From the NCBI GenBank assembly GCA_963734065.1, contig CAVTFN010000003.1:372001-436000 (forward strand): a stretch of DNA of 64,000 nucleotides, in the 5' to 3' direction. A program made the translations under genes and the position numbers. The number at the start of each line of letters is the position of its first letter. Position 1 is the first letter of the stretch. The notes below the pieces were generated by a model that made no database searches, was not told where the DNA came from, and was given only the letters and a program-made list of their open reading frames with translations. Shown piece after piece: positions 15,709-23,791 of this stretch. The stretch is from DATBLE01 sp963734065. GTDB lineage: Bacteria > Actinomycetota > Thermoleophilia > Gaiellales > Gaiellaceae.

Positions 15709-15775
15709 GCGGGCTCTGCCCCATGCGGGTCAGAGCCTTGATGGAATCTGCCCGCGTCGCGAGCAGAGCCTCTTT
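15709..15775. repeat. Palindromic element / bidirectional terminator between Nudix and trxA
   Basis: The hairpin GGCTCTG-CCCC / GGGT-CAGAGCC (15713-15738) is followed by a further GCAGAGCC. It sits exactly between two convergent genes and resembles the GGTCAGACCCC repeats elsewhere, with different bases. Confidence 0.5.
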
Positions 15776-15778
15776 CTG

Positions 15779-16105
15779 TTAGGCGGCTTCCTCGATCAGC
15801 CCGAGCCCGCGCTCGATCGCGCCCTTGGGCTGCGCGCCGATCACCGCGGCCGCCGGAGCGCCGTCCTTGAAGAGGACGATCGTCGGGATCGACTGCACCC
15901 CGTAGCGGATCATCAGCTCCTGCTCCTCGTCCACGTTGATCTTGACGAGCTTGAGCTCGCCTGCCCGCTCCTCGGCGATCTTGTCGAGGACGGGGGAGAC
16001 GGCGTGGCACGGCCCGCACCACTCGGCCCAGAAGTCGACGATCACCGGCGTCTCGCTCTGCAGAACCTCTTCCTCGAAGGTCTGCGTGGTCACTGCGCTG
16101 GACAT
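15779..16105 (-). CDS. trxA: Thioredoxin
   Basis: A 108-residue cytosolic disulfide reductase with the active site FWAEWCGPCHAVSP (Cys at about 30 and 33) and the cis-proline loop QSIPTIVLFKDG. There is a clear ribosome binding site (GAAAGGAAA) before ATG 16105. It is divergent from ileS. It could serve as electron donor for the candidate seleno-peroxiredoxin, but that is inference. Confidence 0.96.
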   Translation of the reverse strand: MSSAVTTQTFEEEVLQSETPVIVDFWAEWCGPCHAVSPVLDKIAEERAGELKLVKINVDEEQELMIRYGVQSIPTIVLFKDGAPAAAVIGAQPKGAIERGLGLIEEAA

Positions 16106-16215
16106 TCAGTCGTTTCCTTTCGGTCTTGCGTAATGACTGGAATCACAAGTGGTAACGAGCGTACCGGCTGGAATGTTCCCTTCGGGAGGCGCGCGAACCG
16201 CCCGACGGCCCGCTC

Positions 16216-16221
16216 TAGAAT
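16216..16221 (+). promoter_or_regulatory. -10 box TAGAAT for ileS
   Basis: TAGAAT ends 7 nt before ATG 16229. No Shine-Dalgarno sequence and no T-box leader is present. Confidence 0.55.
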
Positions 16222-16228
16222 CGAACGC

Positions 16229-19200
16229 ATGGCACGCAGGTTCGCGCCGCTTCCCCCTGTTCCGGACCACCCGGCACTCGAGCTGGCCGTGCTCGAGCGC
16301 TGGGATGCGGAGCGCACCTTCGACCGGCTGCGCGAGCAGAACCAGGGCGGTCCGAGGTTCAGCTTCGTCGACGGGCCGATCACCGCGAACAACGCGATGG
16401 GTGTCCACCACGCCTGGGGCCGGACGCTCAAGGACGTCTTCCAGCGCTACCAGGCGCTCCGCGGCCACGAGCTCCGCTACCAGAACGGCTTCGACTGCCA
16501 GGGCCTCTGGGTCGAGGTCGAGGTCGAGAAGTCGCTGGGGCTGAACTCGAAGCGCGACATCGAGGACTACGGCCTCGCCGACTTCGCAGCCCGCTGCCGG
16601 GAGCGTGTCGCCGAGTTCGCGGAAGTGATCACGCAGCAGTCCCGCCGGCTGGGCATGTGGATGGACTGGGACAACGACTACTACACGTTCTCGGACACGA
16701 ACATCGAGTACATCTGGCGGTTCCTCAAGGAGGTGCACCGCCGCGGCTGGCTCTTCCAGGGGCACCGCTCGACACAGTGGTGCCCCCGCTGCGGGACGTC
16801 GCTGTCGCAGCACGAGCAGGCGGGGGAGGGGAACTACGAGGAGCTCGACCACCCGTCGCTCTACGTCCGGTTCCCGCTGAAGGACCGGCCGGGCGAAGCG
16901 CTGGTCGTCTGGACGACGACGCCGTGGACACTGCCGGCGAACGTCGCCGCCGCCGTTCGGCCGGAGGCCGAGTACGGGCTGCGCGACGGCGGCTGGCGGC
17001 TGGCCGAGACCGGCGAGGTGTACGAGCATGTGGTGCGCGGCGAGGAGCTGGTCGGCCTCGAGTACGAGGGGCCGTTCGACGAGCTCGAGCCGCAAGCCGG
17101 CGTCGTGCACCGCGTGATCCCCTGGGACGAGGTGGCGCTGGACGAAGGCTCGGGGATCGTCCACATCGCCCCCGGCGCCGGCACCGAGGACTTCCAGCTC
17201 TCGAAGCTGCACGACCTGCCGGTGCTCGTCCCGATCGACGAGGGAGGGCGCTTCTATCCGCAGTACGGCCCGTTCGCCGGGATGTCGACCGGCAAGGTCG
17301 AGGAGCCGGTGATCGAGTCGCTGCGCGAGCGCGGCCTGCTGGTCGAGGCGGGGAGGATCACCCACCGCTACCCGATCTGCTGGCGCTGCCGCACGCCGCT
17401 CGTCTTCCGGGTGGTCGACGACTGGTTCATCGGCGTCGACGAGGTGCGGGAGCAACTGCGCGAGGAGAACCGTGGGGTCGAGTGGACGCCGCCGCAGTAC
17501 GGCAAGCGCATGGACGACTGGCTCGTCAACATGGGCGACTGGAACATCTCGCGCAAGCGCTACTTCGGCCTGCCGCTGCCCTTCTATCCGTGCTCGTGCG
17601 GACAGTTGAACCTGATCGGCTCGCGCGCCGAGCTGGAGGAGCGGGCGGTGAGTGGGCTCGAACAGCTGCAGGAGCTGCACCGCCCGTGGATCGACGAGGT
17701 CCTGATCCGCTGCGAGTCGTGCGGCGTCGAGGTGCGGCGGATCCCGGAGGTCGGCGACGCCTGGCTCGACGCGGGCATCGTTCCGTTCTCGACGCTCGGC
17801 TGGGAGAGCCCCGCGTACGTGCCCGGGGGGAACGCGACCGGGGCGGCGCAGGGGCTGACCGGCGCCGACCTGCCCGACCACGCCTACTGGGAGCGGTGGT
17901 TCCCGGCCGACTGGATCTCCGAGATGCGCGAGCAGATCCGGCTCTGGTTCTACTCGCAGTTCTTCATGTCGGTGACGCTGGTCGGGCGCTCGCCGTACCG
18001 GCGTGTGCTGACGTACGAGAAGCTCCTCGACGAGACGGGCCGCGAGATGCACCGCTCGTGGGGGAACGCGATCGACGCGAACGAGGCGTTCGACCGGATG
18101 GGCGCCGACGTGATGCGCTGGCAGTTCTGCGAGACCCCGCCGGCGCAGAACCTGAAGTTCGGGTATGGCCCGGCCCGCGAGGTCGAACGGCGGCTGCTCA
18201 CGCTCTGGAACTCGGTCTCGTTCTTCGTCACGTACGCCAACATCGAGGACTTCTCGCCCTCGTACGACGATCTGAGCAGCGGGCCGCCGGCGGCGCAGCC
18301 GCTCGACCGCTGGCTGGTCGCCCGCGTCGGGCAGCTGGTGGCGGAGACGTCTGAGGGCTTCGACCGCTACTGGACGCCGGCAGTCACACGTGCGTTCGAG
18401 GCCTTCGTCGACGATCTCTCCAACTGGTACATCCGCCGCTCGCGGCGGCGCTTCTATTCGTTCGACGAGGCCGCGTTCCGGACGCTGTGGTACGCGCTCG
18501 CCCAGGGGTTGCGCGTGATCGCTCCGGTGATGCCGTTCCTCGCCGACGAGCTGTGGCGGAATCTCGTCGCGGGGGCGTGCGAGGGCGCGCCGGGCTCGGT
18601 GCACCTGGCCGGCTGGCCGGAGGCGGCGGAGGTCGACTCCGTGCTGCTGGCCGAGGTCGCCGAGCTTCGTGAGGTGGTCGAGCTGGGGCGGCAGGCCCGC
18701 GCCGAGGAGAACGTCAAGCTGCGGCAGCCCCTGCGGCGCGCGTCCGTGTTCGGATCAGGGGCGGCGCGGCACCACGTCGACGAGATCAAGGACGAGTTGC
18801 GGGTCAAGGAGGTCGAGCTCCTGGACAGCGCGCCCGTCCGCTTCAGCTACAAGCCGAATCTTCGCGTCCTCGGCCCGCGGCTCGGCCCGCGGCTCCCGGC
18901 GGTGAAGGCCGCGCTCGAGACCGGCGACTTCGAGGAGCTCGGCGACGGTCGTGTGCGGGTTGCGGGGCAGGAGCTGGGGCCCGACGAGCTCCTGGTGGAG
19001 CGTGCGAAGGAGCGGGGCTGGGCGCACTCGGAGCGCTTCTCCGTCAGGCTCGACCTCGACCTAGACGAGGAGCTCGAGCAGGAGGGTCGGGCGTACGACC
19101 TGATCCACGCGCTGAACGCCCTGCGCAAGGAGCGCGGCCTGGAGCTGACCGACCGAATCGTCGTCACGCTGCCGTCCGCCGACGCCGACCTCGCCGACCG

Positions 19201-19282
19201 GCACGGCGACTGGATCAAGGCGGAGACGCTCGCCGTCGACCTGCAGGTCGACGGCGCTGCGCTCGAGATCGAGAAGGCCTGA
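16229..19282 (+). CDS. ileS: Isoleucyl-tRNA synthetase, divergent-signature subfamily
   Basis: A 1017-residue class I synthetase with an editing domain (VVWTTTPWTLPANVA), a zinc-like pair (WCPRCGTSLSQHEQ) and a C-terminal anticodon-binding region. The HIGH motif reads GVHHAWGR. The KMSKS region reads EMHRSWGN, so the usual second lysine is Arg. These deviations belong to a known IleRS subfamily, often with MHKSWGN, in actinobacteria and chloroflexi. Arg in place of that lysine is the odd point. ATG 16229 is chosen because it follows a -10 box and gives a normal N-terminus. Confidence 0.9.
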   Translation: MARRFAPLPPVPDHPALELAVLERWDAERTFDRLREQNQGGPRFSFVDGPITANNAMGVHHAWGRTLKDVFQRYQALRGHELRYQNGFDCQGLWVEVEVEKSLGLNSKRDIEDYGLADFAARCRERVAEFAEVITQQSRRLGMWMDWDNDYYTFSDTNIEYIWRFLKEVHRRGWLFQGHRSTQWCPRCGTSLSQHEQAGEGNYEELDHPSLYVRFPLKDRPGEALVVWTTTPWTLPANVAAAVRPEAEYGLRDGGWRLAETGEVYEHVVRGEELVGLEYEGPFDELEPQAGVVHRVIPWDEVALDEGSGIVHIAPGAGTEDFQLSKLHDLPVLVPIDEGGRFYPQYGPFAGMSTGKVEEPVIESLRERGLLVEAGRITHRYPICWRCRTPLVFRVVDDWFIGVDEVREQLREENRGVEWTPPQYGKRMDDWLVNMGDWNISRKRYFGLPLPFYPCSCGQLNLIGSRAELEERAVSGLEQLQELHRPWIDEVLIRCESCGVEVRRIPEVGDAWLDAGIVPFSTLGWESPAYVPGGNATGAAQGLTGADLPDHAYWERWFPADWISEMREQIRLWFYSQFFMSVTLVGRSPYRRVLTYEKLLDETGREMHRSWGNAIDANEAFDRMGADVMRWQFCETPPAQNLKFGYGPAREVERRLLTLWNSVSFFVTYANIEDFSPSYDDLSSGPPAAQPLDRWLVARVGQLVAETSEGFDRYWTPAVTRAFEAFVDDLSNWYIRRSRRRFYSFDEAAFRTLWYALAQGLRVIAPVMPFLADELWRNLVAGACEGAPGSVHLAGWPEAAEVDSVLLAEVAELREVVELGRQARAEENVKLRQPLRRASVFGSGAARHHVDEIKDELRVKEVELLDSAPVRFSYKPNLRVLGPRLGPRLPAVKAALETGDFEELGDGRVRVAGQELGPDELLVERAKERGWAHSERFSVRLDLDLDEELEQEGRAYDLIHALNALRKERGLELTDRIVVTLPSADADLADRHGDWIKAETLAVDLQVDGAALEIEKA

Positions 19283-19325
19283 GGGCGCGCCACTCCCGGC
19301 CGGTTCGGACGGTCCAGCGGTTCAG

Positions 19326-19357
19326 GCTGGGTCAGACCCCGTACAGAAGTGCGCCGA
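19326..19357. repeat. REP-like sequence upstream of the RAYT transposase gene
   Basis: GGGTCAGACCCCGTACAG followed by AGTGCGCC twice (AGTGCGCCGAGAGTGCGCC). It shares GGGTCAGACCCC with the composite repeats and lies about 60 nt before the transposase start. Confidence 0.6.
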
Positions 19358-19418
19358 GAGTGCGCCGATTCACGCGCGTCGCCGCCTTCGGCTCGTAGGC
19401 CCGATTACCGTCGAGCTC

Positions 19419-19958
19419 ATGCCCCGCCCGCTTCGCATCCAGGCGCCCGACACGCTCTACCACGTCACCGGCAACGCGACCGATCGCTGGCATCTCTTCG
19501 TGGACGACGTCGATCGCGCACACTTCGTCTCGATCCTCGCCGGCGTCGTCGAGAAGTACGAGTGGACGTGCTACGGCCTCGTCCTCATGGGCACGCACGG
19601 TCACCAGCTGTTCCGGACGAAGCACGCGAACATCGCCGCCGGGATGCAGGAGCTCAACAGCCGGTACGCAATCGATTTCAACCGCCGCCACGCTCGTCCG
19701 GGCCACTTGTTCCGGGCCCGCTACGGCTCCCGTATCGTCGAGGAGCAAGGGCACTTTCTCTGGTGCCTTCGCTACTTCGCCAGGAACCCCGTCGAGGCGG
19801 GGCTGTGCGACTCTCCGCTCGACTGGCGCTGGTCGAGCTATCCCGGTCTTGTCGGACTCGGCGAGCCCTGGCCATTCGTTGCCGCAGACGAGGTACTCGG
19901 CCTCTTCGCCAGGAACCGATCGACCGCGATTGCCCTGTTCAGAGACTTCGTCGAGTAG
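19419..19958 (+). mobile_element. REP-associated tyrosine transposase (RAYT, Y1/IS200-like)
   Basis: A 179-residue HUH single-strand transposase relative. Seen: opening LYHVTGNATDRWHLFVDD, the HUH pair in MGTHGHQLF (usual MPNHVHLL), FNRRHARPGHLFRARY and the catalytic Tyr block CLRYFARNPVEAGL. RAYTs are usually single-copy chromosomal genes thought to spread REP palindromes. This one is flanked on both sides by GGGTCAGACCCC palindromes and has related repeats across the window. The frame is intact, so it may be active. Confidence 0.88.
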
Positions 19959-19983
19959 CCGAAACGGACGCCTGTTGAGAACT

Positions 19984-20032
19984 CGTTGCGTTTCCGTGCG
20001 GGGTCAGACCCCCGACGGGAGCGCAACGATTC
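19984..20032. repeat. REP-like palindrome downstream of the RAYT gene
   Basis: CGTTGCG...GGGGTCAGACCCC...CGCAACG: an inner palindrome GGGGTCAGACCCC enclosed by an outer inverted pair GTTGCG/CGCAAC. It forms the right flank of the transposase gene. Confidence 0.65.
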
Positions 20033-20057
20033 GTCCACAGGCGATTGGGAGGCCGGC

Positions 20058-21002
20058 TCAGGCGGCGGGGACGATCCGGCGCACCTGCGTGGGGAGCCGG
20101 AACACGACGTCCTCCGCGGCCGGCTTCGACTCCCCGACGATCTCGACGCCTCGTGCGCGGAACCAGTCGCACACGCGCCGGACGAGGTGCTCCGGCGCAG
20201 ATGCGCCGGCGGTCAGCCCGGCCGCACCGGCGCCCTCCAGCCAGTGCTCGTCGATCGAGCTCTCATCCTCGATCAGGTAGGCGGCGACACCCGCGGCGCG
20301 CGCGGTCTCGACGAGCCGGTTCGAGTTCGAGCTGTTGCGCGAGCCGATCACGAGCACGACATCGACCTGCGCCGCCAGCTCCTTCACGGCCTGCTGCCGG
20401 TTCGTGGTCGCGTAGCAGATGTCGCCCTCGTCGGGCCCGGCGATGTCCGGAAACCGGCGCCGCAAGACGGCGACGATCGACGCGGTCTCGTCGACCGAGA
20501 GCGTCGTCTGCGTGGCGTACGCGACCCGGCGGGGATCCGGCACTGCCACCCGCTCGGCGTCGACGACGCTCTCGACCACCGTCACGCGCTCCGGTGCCTC
20601 CCCGCGCGTACCGACCACCTCCTCGTGGTCCGCGTGTCCGACGAGCAGGATCGAATAGCCCGCCCCGGCGTACCGGCGCACGGCGGCGTGCACCCGGGTG
20701 ACGAGCGGGCAGACCGCGTCGATCGTGCGCAGCCGGCGCGCCGCCGCGCGCTCGTGGACGGCAGGCGCGACCCCGTGCGCCGACAGCACCACGAGCGACC
20801 CCGGCGGCGGCTCCTCCTCGCTCTCGACGAAGACGGCGCCGCGACGCTCGAGCTCCCGGACGACGTGCGCGTTGTGGACGATCTGACGACGGACGTAGAC
20901 CGGCGCCCCATGCAGGTCCAGCGCTCGCTCGACGGTCTCGACGGCCCGTTCGACGCCAGCGCAGTACCCGCGAGGCGAGGCAAGAAGCAGCCGCACAACC
21001 AC
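20058..21002 (-). CDS. ispH: 4-hydroxy-3-methylbut-2-enyl diphosphate reductase
   Basis: Last enzyme of the MEP isoprenoid pathway, an iron-sulfur protein. The 314 residues include all three cluster cysteines: SPRGYCAGVERAV, IDAVCPLVTRVH and GDICYATTNRQQAV. They also carry VLSAHGV, GHADHEEVVGT and GSRNSSNSNRL. GTG 21002 is proposed. GTG 20996 is equally good, because the conserved part begins VRLLLASPRGYC. Confidence 0.95.
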   Translation of the reverse strand: MVVRLLLASPRGYCAGVERAVETVERALDLHGAPVYVRRQIVHNAHVVRELERRGAVFVESEEEPPPGSLVVLSAHGVAPAVHERAAARRLRTIDAVCPLVTRVHAAVRRYAGAGYSILLVGHADHEEVVGTRGEAPERVTVVESVVDAERVAVPDPRRVAYATQTTLSVDETASIVAVLRRRFPDIAGPDEGDICYATTNRQQAVKELAAQVDVVLVIGSRNSSNSNRLVETARAAGVAAYLIEDESSIDEHWLEGAGAAGLTAGASAPEHLVRRVCDWFRARGVEIVGESKPAAEDVVFRLPTQVRRIVPAA

Positions 21003-21079
21003 CGTGTCCGATGGTAGCTCCGGTCGCCGCGACACCGGGTGTCCGTCGCAACCGCCGAAAAGGCCCCAGAGAACGGAAA

Positions 21080-21113
21080 AGCCCGCTGCTCGGGGGGGTC
21101 GGCGCAGCGGGCT
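21080..21113 (-). terminator. Strong hairpin, probable terminator or ispH leader attenuator
   Basis: AGCCCGCTGC and GCAGCGGGCT form a perfect 10-bp stem. On the minus strand it is followed by TTTTCC. It lies 130 nt after the EamA stop and 78 nt before the ispH start, so it can end the upstream transcript or act in the ispH leader. The remaining 21003-21244 sequence shows no gene. Confidence 0.6.
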
Positions 21114-21244
21114 CTTCCTAGTGCTCACCGCGGATGTACCGGCTCGAAGCCGACCGCAGTTCGCATCGCCCAGTGCTGCCAGAGTATGCCCGCTCGGCGC
21201 CCCTGCCAATAGGCCGTTCGGCCCATCTTTGCAACGCCTGAGGC

Positions 21245-22195
21245 TCAGCGCGCCGTCTGCGCCAGCACGATCCCGCAGAGCACGATCGCGCCGCCGACCA
21301 GCGTGGTGCCGTTCAGCGTCTCGCCGAGCCAGGCCCACGCGACCAGGCTCGCGACGACCGGCTCCACCATCGCCAGGATCCCCGCCCGCGTGGCGGTGAT
21401 GTGACGCATCGAGCCGACGATCAGGAAGAACGGGACGATCGTGCCGAGCACGATCATCCAGGTCATCAGCACCCAGATCGGAAGGTGCAGGTCGGAGAGG
21501 TGCCCGAGCAGCGACACCGACCGGCCGGGCACGTCGAACGGGAAGCTCCACCACGGCTGCACGATCGCCCAGAAGAGCGTGGCGAAGAAGAACCCGAAGC
21601 AGAGCAGCGAGATCGGGTCACGACGGCCGACCGCCCGCTCGGCCAGCAGCATGTACCCGGCGAACGTCACCGCGGAGCAGAGCGAGAAGAGCACGCCGAG
21701 CCCGTCGAGCGACACGCCGTGCCACAGGTCGACCACGAGCGTCAGCCCGCCGAGCGCGAGCGCCAGCGCGATCCAGATCCGTCCCCGCACGTGCTCCTTC
21801 AGCACGAAGAAGGCGAACAGGGCGACGAGCAGCGGGCCGAGGTACTGGATCAGCAGCGACACGCCGATCTGCAGCCGGTGGATCGCCAGGAAGTAGAAGA
21901 GCTGGACAAACGCCACACCGAAGACGCCGAAGGCCGCCAGGTAGAGCAGCTCGCGCCGGTTCGTCCGCAGAGCTTCCGGCTGGGTGGCGAGGACGATCAG
22001 AAAGAGCCCGATCAGCGCGCCCGTGCTGCGGACCTCCGTCACCCGCAGCGACGAGAGCCCGGACTCGAGGATCACCTTCGACACGGTGCCGTTGATCGCG
22101 AACAGCGTCCCCGCGCCGAGCGCCATCGCGTAGCCGATCGCCGGCTGTCGCTCGCGCGTGACGCTTTCGGCCGGGATGTAGGCGACGTCCGTCAC
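21245..22195 (-). CDS. EamA/DMT family transporter
   Basis: A 316-residue inner-membrane protein with ten hydrophobic helices in two repeated halves, the drug/metabolite transporter layout. Marker stretches are AINGTVSKVILESGLSSL in the first repeat and the terminal LAMVEPVVASLVAWAWLGE of the second. The substrate cannot be predicted. GTG start. Confidence 0.85.
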   Translation of the reverse strand: MTDVAYIPAESVTRERQPAIGYAMALGAGTLFAINGTVSKVILESGLSSLRVTEVRSTGALIGLFLIVLATQPEALRTNRRELLYLAAFGVFGVAFVQLFYFLAIHRLQIGVSLLIQYLGPLLVALFAFFVLKEHVRGRIWIALALALGGLTLVVDLWHGVSLDGLGVLFSLCSAVTFAGYMLLAERAVGRRDPISLLCFGFFFATLFWAIVQPWWSFPFDVPGRSVSLLGHLSDLHLPIWVLMTWMIVLGTIVPFFLIVGSMRHITATRAGILAMVEPVVASLVAWAWLGETLNGTTLVGGAIVLCGIVLAQTAR

Positions 22196-22230
22196 GGAGT
22201 CGGCACGTTATCCGCCTACACTGGGGCCAG

Positions 22231-22305
22231 CGGGACGTAGCTCAGCCTGGTCAGAGCGCTCGGTTTGGGGCCGAGAGGCCGCCCGTTCGAATCGGGCCGT
22301 CCCGA
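22231..22305 (+). tRNA. tRNA-Pro (UGG)
   Basis: Cloverleaf with acceptor CGGGACG/CGTCCCG, D-arm GCTCAGCCTGGTCAGAGC, anticodon loop TTTGGGG (anticodon UGG) and T-loop GTTCGAATC. A TACACT box lies 9 nt upstream. The CCA end is not encoded. Confidence 0.95.
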
Positions 22306-22306
22306 T

Positions 22307-22924
22307 GTGGGTCTCGCTGTACTCATCGTCGCGGCGGCGCTCGTGCCCGGCTACCACGCGCGCATCCAGCCGATCCCGGCGGCGATGCGAGCGCAGATGA
22401 CCGGCGTGTCCTGGCATCCGGGCTGTCCCGTCGGCCTCTCGGACCTGCGCCTGATCACGATTGCGTACCGCGGCTTCGACGGACGCGACCACTCCGGGGG
22501 GCTGATCGCGAATCGCGACGCGGCCGCGGTGCTCGTGGCCGTCTTCCGCCGGCTGTACGCGGCGCGCTTCCCGATCAGGCGCATGGAGCCGGTCGACCGC
22601 TACGGCGGCGACGACTTCCGCTCGATCGAGGCCGACAACACCTCGTCCTTCAACTGCCGCGCCGCCACCGGCTCGACGCGCTGGTCGAACCACGCCTACG
22701 GCCGGGCGATCGACGTCAACCCGATCGAGAACCCGTACGTCAGCGGCGGCACGACCTCGCACTCGGCCAGCCGCCCGTACCTCGACCGGGCACGCCACCT
22801 CCGCGGGACCGCATATGAGGGCGGCGTGCTCGTCGAAGCCTTCCGCTCGCTCGGCTGGGGCTGGGGCGGCAGCTGGAGCGGCTCGGTCCGGGACTACCAG
22901 CACTTCTCGTTCAACGGGAGGTAG
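22307..22924 (+). CDS. Secreted M15-family peptidase (VanY/D-Ala-D-Ala carboxypeptidase-like)
   Basis: A 205-residue protein with a hydrophobic N-terminus (VGLAVLIVAAALVPG) likely to be a signal peptide. The zinc site is seen as SNHAYGRAIDVNP (H-x6-D) and YQHFSF (third ligand His). These enzymes trim peptidoglycan stem peptides or endolysin-type substrates. The GTG begins one base after the tRNA-Pro gene, so the mRNA start is probably set by tRNA processing. A downstream ATG at 22387 would lose the signal peptide. Confidence 0.8.
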   Translation: MGLAVLIVAAALVPGYHARIQPIPAAMRAQMTGVSWHPGCPVGLSDLRLITIAYRGFDGRDHSGGLIANRDAAAVLVAVFRRLYAARFPIRRMEPVDRYGGDDFRSIEADNTSSFNCRAATGSTRWSNHAYGRAIDVNPIENPYVSGGTTSHSASRPYLDRARHLRGTAYEGGVLVEAFRSLGWGWGGSWSGSVRDYQHFSFNGR

Positions 22925-22927
22925 AGT
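22922..22927 (+). promoter_or_regulatory. -10 box TAGAGT before the dapA-like gene
   Basis: TAGAGT overlaps the stop of the M15 gene and ends 7 nt before GTG 22935. Confidence 0.45.
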
Positions 22928-22934
22928 CGCCGGC

Positions 22935-23783
22935 GTGTTGAAGGGAGCGCTCGCCGCCTCGGTCACGCCGCTTGCGCAAGGTGGGGCGGCGCTCGACGAG
23001 GACGGCTTCGGTCCGGTTGCGGACTTCCTTGTCGCCGGCGGGCTGGACGGCCTGCTCGCGCTCGGGACGAACGGCGAGGGGATCCTGCTATCGGTCGCGG
23101 AGCGCAAGCGCGCAGCCGAGCTCTTCGTCGAGGCCGCCGCCGGGCGCCTCCAGGTCGCGGTCCACGCCGGCGCGCAGTCGACCGCCGACACCGCTGCGCT
23201 GGCCGCTCACGCCGCCGAGATCGGTGCAGACGCGGTTGCCGTGATTGCGCCGCCGTACTTCGCGCTGGACGAGGCGTCGCAGCTCGAGCACTTCGCGGCG
23301 GCTGCGACGGCGTGCGCGCCGCTGCCGTTCTACGTGTACGAGTTCGCGATCACGAGCGGCTACGCGGTGCCGCCAGCAGTCGTCGGCCGGCTGCGCGAGC
23401 GCGCCGGGAACCTCGCGGGGATGAAGGTCTCCGATCGCACGTGGGAGCAGCTCGAGGGGTACCTGATCGACGGGCTCGACGTCTTCGTCGGCTTCGAAGG
23501 GCTGATCGCGCCGGCGATGGCCGCCGGCGCGGTCGGAGCGGTTTCGGCGCTGGCGTCCGCGTTTCCGGAGGTCGTCACCGCCGCCGTTCGGGGCGAGGAC
23601 GTCGATCCCGGCTCGCTGCGTGCTGAGATCGACCGCTTCCCGCGACACGCGGCGCTCAAGCACGTGCTCATCCGGCGCGGCGTGCCGATCGGGGAGAACG
23701 TCCGGCCGCCGCTCAGGGGGCTGGTCGACGACGAGCGCGCATCGCTCGACGCGCTGCTCGACCGCGTGCTCCAGGCCGCCTGA
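22935..23783 (+). CDS. Dihydrodipicolinate synthase family aldolase
   Basis: A 282-residue class I aldolase (TIM barrel). Seen: LALGTNGEG (the Thr-Thr pair region of DapA is T-N here), the Tyr of PFYVYEF and the Schiff-base Lys in LAGMKVSD. With the Thr pair altered, it may be a sugar-acid or hydroxyproline-pathway aldolase rather than DapA. A proline dehydrogenase gene follows 8 nt later, which fits proline/hydroxyproline breakdown, but this is inference. Confidence 0.82.
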   Translation: MLKGALAASVTPLAQGGAALDEDGFGPVADFLVAGGLDGLLALGTNGEGILLSVAERKRAAELFVEAAAGRLQVAVHAGAQSTADTAALAAHAAEIGADAVAVIAPPYFALDEASQLEHFAAAATACAPLPFYVYEFAITSGYAVPPAVVGRLRERAGNLAGMKVSDRTWEQLEGYLIDGLDVFVGFEGLIAPAMAAGAVGAVSALASAFPEVVTAAVRGEDVDPGSLRAEIDRFPRHAALKHVLIRRGVPIGENVRPPLRGLVDDERASLDALLDRVLQAA

Positions 23784-23791
23784 GGATCCGG

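Noticed and set aside
16106..16228. T-box leader for ileS
   Set aside because: No antiterminator sequence (AGGGTGGNACCGCG type) or specifier stem was found, and the -10 box is too close to the start codon.
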